From the NCBI GenBank assembly GCA_014529385.2, contig CM043955.1:149809640-149873639 (forward strand): a stretch of DNA of 64,000 bases, written 5' to 3'. Both the position numbers and the translations under genes were made by a program. The notes under the pieces are model-generated. The model had not been told where the DNA came from. It did not search any database and worked only from the letters and a program-made list of their open reading frames with translations. Shown here piece by piece: positions 10,433 to 22,634 of the stretch. The first letter of the stretch is position 1. The number at the start of each line of letters is the position of its first letter. The DNA comes from Adiantum capillus-veneris. Lineage: Eukaryota; Streptophyta; Polypodiopsida; Polypodiales; Pteridaceae.

Positions 10433-11731
10433 GTAGGAAGGTAGGGGTAATAGGACTGGTGGACCTCTACTCGGCACAAAGGATTAGCGCTTTCGATGGT
10501 AGTACTTCAAAGGACTCAGTGATGGACTTTGTCGATCTTTGGACTGCCTCGTATGTGTCATGCAGTAATCGGAAACCCACCCGATCTTTGAGCTTTGGGC
10601 ACTAAGACTTTTGACTTAGCTGGTCCAGACTCCACTGAACCAGTGTGAGTGTAATGGAAATGGCCTATGAACTTTGAAAGTAGCGAAATTAGGAAATTAG
10701 GTGAAGCACTTTTGAGACATTACTTTGTGAGCATAGCGGGTGAACTTGATTGATGGTAGCAACATAAACATGGTACTTAGTTAACTTGGCATGAACAATA
10801 CTTTTGCAAGAGAGAGAGTTTAGAGAACATGACAATAGTTGAGGACCGGATTCATACGGAGTCGGTCCCCCCTCCAATAGGCATTTGTATTATAGTTTCT
10901 CCCATCAAGAGAGACTTGGTACAATACAATCTTTGTGTTCCTTGTGACCTAGGTGGTGCAATGAAGATGGAAAGCTTCATGCATCACAAGCATAACATAA
11001 AATTTGTAGAAAGCATTAACTATCCCAAGCCTCACTCCTAAGGCCTCAAACACCTTCGAAGGTGGAGAGAGCTAGGGGGGAATGAGGATAGGGAAGAGGA
11101 AGAAGAAACAGTCCATAGGAGAAAGAAATAATTCCTCACTTATCATCACTCTTCTTGCTAGCATACATAATAGCATAGTAATGAAGATGGAGAAGATGGC
11201 AAGCTTAAGCATTGAAGTATGGCTCTTGGTTGGATTTGCATTCCATAGCCAAGAGTGTTGAAGTAGGCTCTCACTTTTCACAAGCTTGGAGAAGGAGGTG
11301 GTGTTCCTCAACTTTCACCAAGTGAGAATGCTTCCAAATGAGTGTGTGTGTGTGTGTGTGTGGTGTATATCCCCCTAGCACCCTCCCTCCTTGCTTTGGG
11401 CGAGTGGTAGCTTTTCCACATGCTTCCATCTAATTGGACCCCTCTCCCCCTAGCCAATCACATGCAGCATGCAGTCAAGTACATGGGTAGTCTTTTTATA
11501 AGTGTCCTCCTTACCCCTTAGAGAGAGAGAGCTTGAAAATATCTAGATATTTGTTGGATGGAAGTAGAAGCTCATTGGACCCCTCTTTAGCCCAACCAAT
11601 AGCATTCAAGCACACCATGTGGTTAAACTTAGTGAGAGTCTGACATGTGTCCCATGTGTCCTTTTAGAAAAGGGGTGCCCCTTGGGTGAGTGGAAGGTTA
11701 GGTCAAAGATTCCCTTAACTTTGGGACTTTT

Positions 11732-11925
11732 ATGCATAGGAAGCTTCTCAAGAAACTTCCTCATTAAGTGTGTAGGGTCTCTTTTTGACTCAAGCATCTT
11801 ACCCCCCATGCATAGGAAGCTTCTCAAACAACTTCCTCATTAAGTGTGTAGGGTCTCTTTTGACTCAAGAACCTTACCCCCAATGCATAGGAAGCTTCTC
11901 GAGCACCTTCCTCATTAAGTATGAC
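11732..11925. repeat. 75-76 bp tandem repeat, about 2.5 copies
   Basis: Units begin with ATGCATAGGAAGCTTCTC at 11732, 11808 and 11883. Each continues into a CTTCCTCATTAAGT segment; the third copy is truncated. Confidence 0.9.
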
Positions 11926-11973
11926 AAGTACCTCAAGTACCTTAGTCATCAAGCATGACAAGCACCTTAGGTG

Positions 11974-12110
11974 GAGTTCCCACCTCAAGCTCAGCCCTAG
12001 CTTGCCTAAGGTCAAAGGCAAGTTTAGGTCGGGTTCCCACCTCAAGCACAGCCCTAGCTTGCATAAGGTCAAAGACAAGTTTAGGTTGGGTTTTCACCTC
12101 AAGCTCATTG
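11974..12110. repeat. 57-bp tandem repeat, about 2.4 copies
   Basis: Units begin near 11974, 12031 and 12088 with G-GTTCCCACCTCAAGC. They share AGCCCTAGCTTGC and AAGGTCAAAG. Confidence 0.85.
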
Positions 12111-12187
12111 CTTAAGATCAAAGGACTTTTAACACTAACCATTGGAGGTCTTTAATGAAGCTAACCCTAAGGTCTTTTAATCTCCAT

Positions 12188-12372
12188 TAGATGCACATTG
12201 CTCTTTGATAGACTACCTCCTTATTGAGATGTAACCATCTCTCCTCTTGGTTCCCTGCTAAGGTAAGTTTAGAAGCACTTATTGCACATTTCTCTTTGAC
12301 AGACCATCTCATTTTGGACCCCTATTGAGATGCAACCATCTCTCCTTTTGGTCCCGTGTTGAGATAGGTTTA
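12188..12372. repeat. Tandem duplication of about 92 bp
   Basis: Two copies share GCACATT-CTCTTTGA, GAGATG-AACCATCTCTCC and GGTTTAGAAGCAC. They are diverged from each other. Confidence 0.7.
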
Positions 12373-12484
12373 GAAGCACATGTCTCTATTCCAACTCTTG
12401 TTCCCCTTTATTCTCCCACATTAAATGATCAGTTTAATATGAGAAAATCATTTGGTAAAGTTAGATATCATATTTTATGACAAT

Positions 12485-12660
12485 GAGTGGCGAGGATGAG
12501 TGACTAGACCAGGACCAGTGAGCTAGACCGGAGGAAGAGAGACTAGACCAAGACGAGTGACTAGACTAGGACGAGTGACTAGACCAAGACGAGTGACAAG
12601 ACCAAGCTGGTCCAAGACTAAGTTGAACAGACCAAGCTGGACTTCTCTATTCAAGACTAG
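12485..12660. repeat. Minisatellite with a unit of about 20 bp (GAGTGACTAGACCA-GAC)
   Basis: Irregular repeats of GACGAGTGACTAGACCAA and variants. It lies close to the primer site of element A. Confidence 0.8.
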
Positions 12661-12735
12661 CAGATCGACACAGGCAAGAGCTTAAACGAGCTAGCTCCTC
12701 GACCTGTAGGCACAACGGAGTGAAACTTTAGTTGA

Positions 12736-12754
12736 GGTCCCACCGGGCGTGCCA
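12736..12754 (-). other. Candidate primer-binding site of element A
   Basis: Read on the minus strand, TGGCACGCCCGGTGGGACC follows the 5' LTR after a 14-bp gap and has the TGG start and GC-rich form of a tRNA 3'-end complement. I cannot name the tRNA. The gap is longer than usual, which lowers confidence. Confidence 0.45.
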
Positions 12755-12768
12755 AAAATAAGAGCACC

Positions 12769-13328
12769 TGTAGCGGGAATAATGTGGCATGCTCTCTACT
12801 GTGGGTGCTCCTCAGTGCAATGTGCGCGAAATCTCATTCAACAGAATGAAAACACTGTAGACAATGAACAATATAGCAAACAAGCGACTCAACAGTAGAA
12901 CTTGAACAGCATGGGACTTGACTAACTGATCAGTACAGACTCTGGCATGGCAACACACTTTGCTCCAAGCCGAGAACTCATGGGTACAATGGGGTGTCGA
13001 GGCTCAAGATGTGCAGGGAGGGTGCAGTGTGTGATGTAGACGACACAATGCTAGACTCAAGACTCATAAACCACCTAGAACATTATATCCAAACTCAAGC
13101 AAATGTGAGCATATATACAACCCAAAAGGGCAACCAACAGATAACTCAAATATCTCAGATTGTCCAGTTGCACCTATCCCCAAACTATGGCGGAGAAGAA
13201 CTGGCCACGGTGTCCTCTAAAACACCAATCTTGCCACGCGTCAAGTCCACCAAGTGTGAACCCACGACCAGCGACCAACTGTAATTGTCTTGTCTTCCGG
13301 TGTAGAGTGACACTGCAATGTAGGTACA
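12769..13328 (-). repeat. 5' LTR of element A
   Basis: 560 bp, starting TGTAG and ending GGTACA; partner of 2963-3525. The ACTAA target duplication follows at 13329-13333. Confidence 0.9.
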
Positions 13329-13333
13329 ACTAA

Positions 13334-14216
13334 GTGTTGAGATTTCTTCGACAATCGGCACCCTTCGTTTAGTAAGTGCATCTTGAGCTGTAAATTCCTT
13401 TCACGTGTTCTTTTAGCTCTATGAACTTGTTCTATGCACTTGATAACATGGAGGGCAACTTGTGTTAAACAATGGCAACATGTACTATTGCTACACTAAA
13501 GCAACCTGCTTAAACTACTCGTTTGCTCTACTAAACCAACGGGATAGTACACTTGATGCAACCAATGCTCCCAGTTTGAACAAACTCATTGAGCATACAA
13601 AATTAAATTTTGATCACAAACATTAAAACATACAACACCTTTTTATTATGGGTTACCCAAGAGGAAAAGCATGATACATCACCATGGAAGGTATAAAACT
13701 TAAAATGAATCAAAGTAAACCTCAAAATAAAGGATGGAGAGGTCGTCCAAGTCAAAAGTGAAGTGAGTATGTCCCAACAATTTTTTTTGTTTATTTGTTT
13801 TGATAGGAATATGTGGAGATACCTTTGTTTCAAGGGATGTCTAAGTAAAGCTAATTGTTTTAGTTTGAATAGGAAGCAAGACGGGACATGATGACAGGTG
13901 TCATGCAATGGGTGCGTCACAGGTGGCACAGGAGGGTGTGGACAGAAGGGCAAGAACAGGTTGAACTCTCGCGACCAATAGGTCAATAGGCGAAGCAACG
14001 AGGCCATCGCAGATTAGGCTGAACCAAGGAAGCCGGAGTGGTTTGACAACCGAACCAAGGGAGTGAGGAAGGAGCCTACAAGGCAAGTCTCCAATGAGGC
14101 AGGTCGATTGGCGGCATGGAACGGAATACACAATGATAAGGGAAAGGAAAATCGGGACATGACGGGTCAAACAACAGTGGTCTCGTCTTCCCAACCTAAA
14201 GGTGGGGTGTAATACA
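13334..14216. other. Intergenic DNA, no gene seen
   Basis: Only short unrelated open frames occur. Nothing recognisable was found on either strand. Confidence 0.5.
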
Positions 14217-15655
14217 AATAAATGGAAGGAAAATTATCGAAACACCCCTCGAATTTGTGAAAATTTCCAACATGTCCCTAAAATTTCTGAAATTCCCAAA
14301 ACACCCTTGTATTAGTTTTGGTTGGATTGTTCAAGATTTTTTTAAGTTTATTCGTTTTTCGCAATCGATCTCCAAAGTCTGGATAACCAACTCAAATTCT
14401 AGTTTTATCATCTTGCATTGATAGACAATCAGCAGTCTTCTTATGAAAAGCTACAATTTTTCTATCTTACTTTTGGAAATTCTGGGAAAGTTGAAGGGCG
14501 TTTTGGGAATTTATGACAAAATATCGAGTATGCGTCACAGTCTTGTCGCGCAGCAAACCAACAGCAGGCAGACGGTTAGCACGTGGACGAAGGGGATGGA
14601 GGCGGTGGCGCATATCCTGCGATGCAAGGCAAGGCCGACACGGCGTTGTGCAGGAGACAGCAAGGGCAAGAGCGGACGGGACAGAGGTATAGACTTTGCT
14701 TTTTGGTGATTAGCTTACATTTAAAATGACCTTGGTCCAAAATCTCAACTCGTTTGAATACTTGTATGAAAGATAGGTATAGACTTGACCCTTTGAGGAT
14801 GCATGAACTTTTACAAAATCTAACCTTAGGAGGCCATTTTTCATAAATGGGAATAACTTTTCAGGATTAGTGGCAAAAATATGGTTTCTACAAATAGAGA
14901 CATTTGTTCAAAAATCTTCATATTTGATTATTTTGTGGTTTCTAATCCAGTCATGCTCTGATATTAATGTGGCCTTTTACTTGGTTCGTCCGATTAATAT
15001 TAATTTGAAGGCTATAGGAGCCACAATTAATCTTTTTTTGTAAAGTTATCTTTTAAGCCTTGTCTTTAAAGTGCTTGTTTGTTTGTTCCAAGTCTACTGC
15101 CAAAAAAATGAGTGTCATTTATAGCAAAGCATTAAAACAAAGATATTTCTTACATTCATGAACCTCCAACTCCATTTGGAATAAATCTTTTATCTACACA
15201 AAATCATTAAAAAAATAACCTCTGTATAGATTTTGATTTGTATGAAAATTTCGAAATCTCTCTTTATGAAAATGCTTGGCAATTCCAATGGCACCTATTT
15301 TGAAGGCTCGCCTTTTAATTTTATGATATGTCATTGATTTCAAATCATCCAATCCAATAATTTAGTAGCTTCTATTAGCACCTATTACGTAATGGTCACC
15401 TAACCCATTATAAGGAATCTCCACCGGATTCCTTCTCTCCCTCTAATGAGTAAAGAATCACGCTTCCTTTCTCTCTCTACTCTCTCTCCTCTGCTTCCCT
15501 CTCTGCACGAGCTGGAGCTCCCGCTCAGTGCCGCCTGCCTCTCCATCTTGCAGTGCTCTATGTCTGCAGCTGCCATCCTCAAGGTTATCTTGCTTAATGG
15601 GCCGCTCCCCCCACCCCCACCTTCTCCTCCTCCACGCACCCCTGTCCGATGAACC

Positions 15656-15705
<50 letters not shown>

Positions 15706-16598
15706 GGCTTGCGAATGAGTAGATATGGTGCTGGATATGGCACGATTGTCCCTTTGCGCCATAGCTCAGCCTGCATATCCCCAGCTGCAATAGCTCAAAT
15801 CAATTGCATCCGCACTGGCTCAGATGACAGAGAGGAGTAGATGCATCATATATCCCCCCCTCTTCTTTCATGCGAACAGGGTGGCCCTACAGCTGCAAGC
15901 CCTAGCACAAGAGATGCGCTCCCAGCCTATGATGTGCCTCCTCCCCTGTGCATAGGTGGCGCGCGCGCGCGCGCACACACACACACACAGGTCTCCACAA
16001 ACATTCCCCCAACCGTGTTCTCCATGTGCTTGGCCGCCTCGTCCACCCCTACTGCCCTCGTCAGACGCGATGCAGACAGGGAGAGACCTCCCCCTGCGCC
16101 AGAGAGAGAGAGAGAGAGAGAGAGAGCTCTTCCTAGTACCTACACCTCCTGCTACTCTGCAACCCTGCCCCCAACACACCTACTGTGACTGCGCTCTCTC
16201 TTTGTGTTACACCATTGCCCCTAACCACATTTCGGTGACGAATGCCAGTAGCAGAGAGAAACCCAGGGTCACATGCACGTGCATTACCACCTCCCTCTCT
16301 GCAGAGTCCCCTCCCCCCCTTCCTCTCCTGTTGCCGTCTTCCCCTACACCATCCCTCCCTACTCATGCATGCGTCCAGCCTGCGCACACACAGAAAGGCT
16401 TGTTGTCGTGCACTCAACGGAGGGGGAGAGAGAGAGAGAGAGAGAGAGCATTCCTTTGCATACGAGTCCATCTTCCCCCTTCGCTCCCAACTTGCCCCGT
16501 CCATTGATACAGCCGGTTAAATTCCGCAGTACCACAGATCTAATTCATATGCTCATAACCACATTCTCCCCAGTCCCTCCAACCCGACTTGCAGACGC

Positions 16599-16638
<40 letters not shown>

Positions 16639-16893
16639 CATAGAAGCAAGACCTGGCAGTTGCACACAGAAAAATCTGTCTCTCTTCTCGAATCGTGACG
16701 CATGGCATCTTCCACAAATGAGAGGGATATTTTTCACAAATTAGAGAGATATTTTGGTAATTTTCCCAAGAAAATACGCCTTGCCACGATGCCAACCATA
16801 GGGTATTTTGCGAGATTTTTGAAATTCGACGGATATTTTGGGAATTTCCACAAATTAGAGGGGTATTTTATAAGTTTTTTTTTTCCCCTTACT
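14217..16893. mobile_element. Possible terminal-inverted-repeat element of 2.7 kb
   Basis: The left end (14217-14310) and right end (16790-16893) are similar in inverted orientation. Read inward from the right they share motifs such as CACAAATTAGAGGGGTATTT and TTTGGGAATTTC; on the left the reverse complement reads CACAAATTCGAGGGGTGTTT. Each end itself repeats an AGGG-TATTTTG-GAATTT motif. The interior is AT-rich up to 15400 and then full of CT/GA tracts, and encodes nothing I recognise. No target duplication could be confirmed. It may be a Mutator-like non-autonomous element or just two copies of a dispersed repeat. Confidence 0.3.
15661..16637. repeat. Cluster of dinucleotide microsatellites
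   Basis: (CT) at 15661-15703, (GC) then (AC) at 15961-15989, (GA) at 16101-16127, 16426-16449 and 16602-16637. The (GC)n(AC)n tract is alternating purine-pyrimidine. Open frames across these tracts encode only Ser-Leu, Arg-Glu or Thr-His runs and are not genes. Confidence 0.95.
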
Positions 16894-16965
16894 TTTTCCT
16901 CCTCAGGCCCAAGTCCAGGATCTTTGTTGATTCCCCTTAGTGATTAATGATACATTTTCCACTTT

Positions 16966-17234
16966 GGGTCTAACATTGCTTTCATTAATTAATTAAGAGC
17001 CGAGATTCCCTCCACCCCAACAGGCTAATGCACTCCGATCTAAGCTAGAAGCCATGCACACGCCGCATTCCCCATCTTGCCATCGCTCTGTGCCCATCGG
17101 CTTGCAGCCTGCGCGATGCGCGTTGTTGCTCCCTTCCCGGGACACCCATCCCTTCCCTCAGTCTGCTCGTCATGCTGCATTGGATGTCTCCCTAGCAGCG
17201 CCACAGCTTGGCCTCATCAGGAGGCGCCACAGCT
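16966..17234 (+). repeat. Direct repeat, copy 1 (about 270 bp)
   Basis: From GGGTCTAACATTGCTTTC to the GGAGGCGCCACA segment it matches 18321-18592 at over 90 percent by eye. The sequence after it repeats the block CAGCGCCACAGCTTGGCC with CCCACAGGAG two more times up to 17310. Confidence 0.85.
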
Positions 17235-18320
17235 TGCCCTACCCACAGGAGACGCTCCATTCGATGTCTCCCCAGCAGCGCCACAGCTTGGCCTACCCAC
17301 AGGAGCCGCGAGAGAGACAAACAGAGAGAGAGAGAGAGAGAGCAGCCCTTCGCCACAGCATTGCCTACGCACAGGAGCCGCAAGAGATAGGGAGACAGAC
17401 TGTTCTGCGCCTCTCTCCCTCTTTCTAGCTCACCTGCACCCGCGCGACTGCGTCACCGCCTTCAGAGCAAACAAGATAGTCGCCTTGGATAAAAACTTCT
17501 CTCTCTCTCTTTCTCTCTCCACCACGTGCCCCCCACCCCTCTTTTCCCTCAAAGCCTCAAGAGCATCTACTAAGATTCCCTTTAATTCACCCAGAAAAAG
17601 TCCTTTTGGGGACCTACTACTACTACTACTACTGGGTCTATCTTCGTAAAACGCATTAATTTCCAAGCCAGATTCTTCAAAATCTCTGAGAATCTAGCAA
17701 TTGTTAAGGCGAAGTCCCCCTTTTGCACCTTTGCACCTACGCCTGCCTCCTCTGCACATGCGTGCACGTGTCCCAAGGTCCCCTTTGCACCTCTGCGCAT
17801 ATCTCCCATCGCCCCCTCTGGAGCACTGTGGGTGCTGGTTCACCTTGTTATAGCAGGTCAGACACACCACGATGATGAACACCCCTCGTTTCTTCTCTCC
17901 TGCATCACTGGCTCTGACCTCATGCCTCGTCGATTCATCTCTGGCCAGGCGAGGGCAGCCCCCTTCACTCGCACGAACTGCGGCAGGGCAAAGCAGTGTT
18001 CCTGTCGGTGTGTTCGCTCTCTGCCATGCAAGGCCATCAGGTCCGCCGCTCTGTGTTGCCTCGTAGCATGCAAAATATGCAAAGCCACAGTTATTGCATG
18101 CTAGTCATCTGCATCCTCTGAGGCGCCCAATGCTTGGCGGTCGAGACAGATGAGAGAGAGAGAGATATATCTACACATGCGCGGTCAGATTTTTCTAAGC
18201 CTTACCTTTTGCCTACCACTCCGCTCTTCCACTCACTTTTACAAAATGGGATCTTTCCAGATACCCCTTAAAACACCCCAAAACCAAAATTGGCCGCGCC
18301 TACTAGATACATTAACTACT
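17235..18320. other. Low-complexity intergenic DNA, no gene seen
   Basis: Contains short repeats of CAGCGCCACAGCTTGGCC, (GA) near 17322-17342, a (CTA)n run near 17620 and CT tracts. Open frames here show no recognisable family. Confidence 0.5.
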
Positions 18321-18592
18321 GGGTCTAACATTGCTTTCATTAATTAATTAAGAGCCGAGATTACCTCCACCCCAAAAGGCTAATGCACTGCGATCTAAGT
18401 TGGAGGCCATGCACACGTCGCATTCCCCATCATGCCATTGCTCTGTGCCCATTGGCTTGCAGCCTGCGCGATGCGCGCTGTTGCTCCCTTCCCGGGACAC
18501 CCATCCCTTCCCTCAGTCTTCTCGTCGTGCTGCATTGGATGTCTCCCCAGCAGCGCCACAGCTTGACCTCAGCAGGAGGCGCCACAACTTGT
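18321..18592 (+). repeat. Direct repeat, copy 2 (about 270 bp)
   Basis: Second copy of 16966-17234, same orientation, 1.36 kb downstream. Confidence 0.85.
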
Positions 18593-19161
18593 ACAATTCT
18601 AAACTCATTTGTTTAAAGAGAATCAAGCAACATGCTATTGGAAAAGCAAAGGGAAATAAATCAAAAGATGAAGGAAAGTGGGTGGGTTGGGTGGGGGGGA
18701 GACGAAAGGGAGCTCCGACACGCCGGTTGAGCAAGGCAGTGCCATGACGGATCCCAGGTGGCAGAACTAAGGGGAGATAATCCTAGTGCATTTTTTTCTT
18801 TATATGCATCACTTCGTGTATGCGACAGGCCTCGCGGTGCATCAACCTGGCTCAAGCTAGTGATCGACCGGGATTTTGGGTGGAATTGAGTCGAATCTTC
18901 ATTCGAGTGAAGATTCGACCTAATAAAGTGGAGTATAGCTAGTATGGTATTGTGTTTGTTGTTTTGGCAAAAGGTAGCATCTTTCGCAAAACACCTACTA
19001 TTGTGAAGGCTATCAAAGTATTCCATTGTTCTAGAAGAAAATTAACATTGCTTCATCTTGGACCTACGGTGTCTAAATTATTATAGCTTTTTGTAACATG
19101 AGCTTTCCACCAAGTGATGGATACCTGATTTTATAGTAAGAACTAAATCATTTGTGGCATT
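18593..19161. other. Intergenic DNA with a perfect short hairpin
   Basis: No gene seen. A perfect inverted repeat GTCGAATCTTCA / TGAAGATTCGAC with a 6-nt loop lies at 18890-18919. Confidence 0.6.
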
Positions 19162-19349
19162 TGTTGGGGTTTAGGCCAAGTGGCCGGACGCTCACATCGA
19201 TTACTAACCCATCTAACCTTACTCATTGCCACAATAGAATAAGGAGCAGTGAGGCATTCTCATGCTCACTTTGCGCTCCACCCAAACTTTGTGCTCCTAT
19301 TCCTCCCCCTGCCTTGCATGCGTGCGCACTACACAAATGGTATCAGAGC
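19162..19349 (+). repeat. Short copia-type LTR remnant with initiator-Met primer site
   Basis: A segment starting TGTTGGGG and ending CTACACA (19162-19335) is followed after two bases by TGGTATCAGAGC (19338-19349), the primer site complementary to plant initiator tRNA-Met. This suggests the 5' end of a plus-strand copia element. The coding sequence that follows is on the other strand, so only this end remains. The left LTR boundary is less certain than the right. Confidence 0.55.
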
Positions 19350-19399
19350 TTCCATTTCTCTAGCACTCGAGTATTCAACATGTTCTAACACTTTTGATA

Positions 19400-19940
19400 C
19401 TCATACCAAGAAAGTGATTTGCATCTCCCAAGTCCTTCATAGCAAACTGTGTGCTAATTGACTTCTTCAAGATGGCAATCTCGTCTTTAGAGTTCGAGGC
19501 AACATGTTATTGACATAAAGTATCAAGATGATAAGTGAACCATCGTTCAACTTCTAGGTATACAAGCAATGATCTTCTTGGCTTCGTAGCATGTACTTGT
19601 CAAATTTCTGGTACCATTGTCTTGAGCCTTGCTTTAGGCCATTCAATGCATTATGTAGTCTACACACCAATTATGCCCTTGTAAGCTTTTCGGGTTTAAC
19701 TTCAAAATATATGGTTGTTTCATGTAGACGTCTTCTTCTAGATCCTCGTGAAGAAAATACGTCTTCACGTCCATCTAAACAAGTTATATGTTCTCAGTGG
19801 CTACTAGTCCAAGCACAAGATGCAATGTGGTCATCTTCACTACTAGAGAAAAAATATCATCAAAGTCCACACCTTTTTTCTTCTTGAAAACCAATCTAGT
19901 CTTATCCTTAAGCTCAAGATCTTCTGCTATGTATTTCTTC
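19400..19940 (-). pseudogene. Ty1/copia reverse transcriptase relic
   Basis: Minus-strand translation in broken frames gives copia RT traces: a lead-in resembling RLVFKKKKGVDFDDIFSP near 19870-19920, then a sequence like the LVLGLVA block, and a QGSRQWYQKFDKYMLR-like segment near 19590-19640. No open frame survives. Confidence 0.65.
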
Positions 19941-20268
19941 TTGGCTCTAGTGATCGACAAGCATGCGTATCCAAGCTAGAGCTTGCATGTAAATCCCATA
20001 GAAAATTTTGTATGGTCTGCAAAGCTCCAGAATGTATCTTGCTAGTGTCAATCACTGTATGACTGACAATCCCTGCTGCAAATGCTCTCACTGCAGTTTC
20101 TAGGTTGGCTCTAGTGATCGACGAGCATGCGTATCCAAGCTACAGCTTGCATGTAAATCCCATAGAAAATTTTGTATGGTCTGCAAAGCTCCAGAATGCA
20201 TCTTGCTAGTGTCAATCACTATATGACTGACAATCCCTGCTGCAAATGCTCTCACTGCAGTTTCTAGG
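19941..20268. repeat. 164-bp tandem duplication
   Basis: 19941-20104 and 20105-20268 are almost identical and both begin TTGGCTCTAGTGATCGAC. Near identity indicates a recent duplication inside an otherwise old copia relic. Confidence 0.9.
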
Positions 20269-21430
20269 TTGGGCCTCGACACTAGTAGGTCGCACATGAG
20301 ACGCCCGAACGTTGATAAAATTTGCACAAACCTGGCTGTCCTAGCCTCCTGTGCTCTATTTGTAGGCATTGCATCATCAAGACTACTCATCGCGTATGGA
20401 TGTGTCATCTCCAACATTGAAATGGCTACGTCTCTCTCAACCACATGTGGAACCATGTATCCTGGCATCAACTCATCAACCTCTAGCATGAGCATACCAA
20501 AGAGCTCCATGTCCATTATCTCTTCTCTATCTGTGTCTCTAGGGAGCAGACCTGCTCTACCTCTACCTGAACAAACTTTGACAACACCTGATGTGTCTCA
20601 CAAGAGCACTGTCGCTCTACCTCTGTCTCTACAAAGTCTACTGGCGTGTCTTGTGTAGCTAAATTCTCTGTCTCTTGAGCATGATGGAGCTCACTCATGA
20701 AAGAGACACGTCTCGTCTCTCTCTCAATGCATGTAAGCAACAAAACCGAGACTATGTCATTTCGTACCTTAGATACATGCATATGATATACCAAGCCACT
20801 ACAGGCTTCCCTGGCAATCACTAATGATCCGCAATGCATCTTGAAAGAATTCTCTCTAAGCAGTGTCTGGCACCCACAAACTGCTAACTACTGAGATCAA
20901 GCTTTGTCTTAGCTAAGGAACATAGTGCACATGTTGTAGAATATAGGATGCACCAGTGGGCAATGACAAGAAAACATCTCTTGCACTTGCGATATCAAAC
21001 GTTGAACCATCGGCGAAGTGCACACAACCAAAGCTCCCACTAGAGAATGTGCTCAACCACTCACGATGTGGGGTGATGTGGAAAACTACATCCTCATTTA
21101 GCAACCAACAGGGAGAATTGTCACTTCTCAAAGACATGTAAGCAAGAGGAATGTTAAAGGCAAACATGACATCATCATCACTGGCATATGAAGCCACCAC
21201 TCTAGTTTGTCCAAACATCATCTGCATCACACATAGACCTCCATTGCTGCCTCATACACCTGAAACAACGGCGCCTAATATGCCTTGTGTGACCACAATG
21301 CGAAAATCGCATATATTGACAACTATGAGACCGTCGTCTCTCACGAGTCATCACTGTAGACGTTGAACTATCACACGTCTGCTATATGGCTGTCAAGAAA
21401 CTATGGTGAGAAATCGCGCAAGAAAATTGG
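20269..21430 (-). pseudogene. Copia gag zinc knuckle and protease relic
   Basis: Minus strand. A zinc-knuckle remnant (HCGHTRHIRRRC) lies near 21310-21260. It is followed at 21230-20913 by a protease region recognisable from VVFHITPHREWLSTF, VHFADGSTFDIA and the final LPTGASYILQHVHYVP, all standard in copia polyproteins. The active-site DSGA has decayed to NEDV. Downstream to 20269 only a vague open frame (20516-20100) remains. It belongs with the RT relic to its left and the LTR at 23163. Confidence 0.7.
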
Positions 21431-21820
21431 AAGAGTCTCCCCTGTAACCTGAGCAAAACCGCATTAAAAACGCATCCAATCATCTTGTAAGATCCACAAA
21501 ACCATCATGCCGACCAATATGCACTGACGAAAATCAAATAACAAGCTCAAAGCAACCAAGTCCAAAAGGAGCATCAAGCCCACACACAAGGGTATCCAAA
21601 GTGTACGTAGAGATTGTGCGTGTGTGTGTGTGTGTGTGTGTGAGCACACCTTTACACACACCTTAAACAAAATAAAAATTTCTTAATTTTAACTTTTTGT
21701 CAAAGTACTCATCTGCATGTGAATGCTCACAACCTTTAGGTTTGCTTTTGAGCTGCTCAATTCAACGCTTGTGAGTCCTGATCGATGCAACCCATGAGCT
21801 CCTCCTGATGCTCATGGTAC

Positions 21821-21897
<77 letters not shown>

Positions 21898-22410
21898 CGT
21901 GCGTGCGCGTGCGTGCGCGCACCGCACCACACAATGGAAAAACTTCTTCTACTATTCAATGATGTTTATTGTTATGGATAAGGGATATGCAAGAGGGAAA
22001 TGCATTTCCCTCTTGCACATATTTCATTTTTAGATTCTTCAATGCTAAAAAATGAATACACATTGGTCGGCCGGCACGAATGACCATAGCTCCTAATGAG
22101 CACTTGAGTAATAAATATACATATCCTTTATCCATAACATTTACTTGTTGCCAAGCAGATTCAAATTCTATTTTCAATTTAGTTGTGCCCAAAATGCCTG
22201 CAACTCCCTGATTGCTTGCGACTCTGCAAAGTTTTTACACAACTCTTTCCTCCCTTGGAAGCTCCAATGCTCACAAGTCCCACAACCCGATTTTGGCAGG
22301 GCTTCAAAAGAGGAACCTTATCCCCTTCTTGTTGCTCGATCCCCCTCTTGGCTGCTCGATTTTCCTCACTATTGGTGTCGACTTGAGCTTAATTTTCTTT
22401 GAGCAAATGC
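21431..22410. other. Non-coding part of the copia relic with GT microsatellites
   Basis: Probably the leader or gag region of the minus-strand copia relic, beyond recognition. (GT) tracts at 21618-21642 and 21822-21892, the latter running into (GCGT) repeats to about 21920. Confidence 0.5.
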
Positions 22411-22584
22411 CTTCAATTTTGGCAGACTCGCTTGGATGTCAGATCCAACAGTGTGTGTACACACCCACACACATTGTGTGCACACATGGTGTGTGTGCTC
22501 GCTTTGCTCAATTCTTTACAGCTTTTGAGCTCTCCAAGAGCAACGACTTCAATTTTGGTAGACTCGCTTGGATGTCAGATCCAA

Positions 22585-22634
<50 letters not shown>

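Larger units (their letters stand above)
10433..12735 (-). other. Long non-coding leader of element A, rich in minisatellites
   Basis: About 2.3 kb between the primer site and gag has no coding pattern. It contains four separate tandem-repeat blocks, listed individually, and a (GT) tract at 11342-11362. Confidence 0.6.
2963..13328 (-). mobile_element. Ty3/gypsy LTR retrotransposon A, decayed
   Basis: A 10.4-kb element in minus orientation, bounded by LTRs 2963-3525 and 12769-13328 that both start TGTAG and end TACA. A perfect 5-bp duplication, ACTAA, flanks it at 2958-2962 and 13329-13333. On the minus strand the order is LTR, primer site, long leader, gag, protease, RT, RNase H, integrase with a GPY-type end, then a 3' region and LTR. 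Protease before RT and integrase after RNase H is the Ty3/gypsy (Metaviridae) order. Frameshifts, stops, an altered RT catalytic motif, a missing RT-RNase H connection and two insertions or rearrangements show it is inactive. Confidence 0.9.

Noticed and set aside
15400-17430. Many open frames across CT/GA and CA/GT tracts
   Set aside because: They encode runs of Ser-Leu, Arg-Glu or Thr-His in every frame and have no other coding sign.
17832-18104. 90-codon Cys-rich frame, possible small secreted peptide
   Set aside because: No signal peptide, irregular Cys spacing, overlapping frames of similar length on both strands, and low-complexity surroundings.
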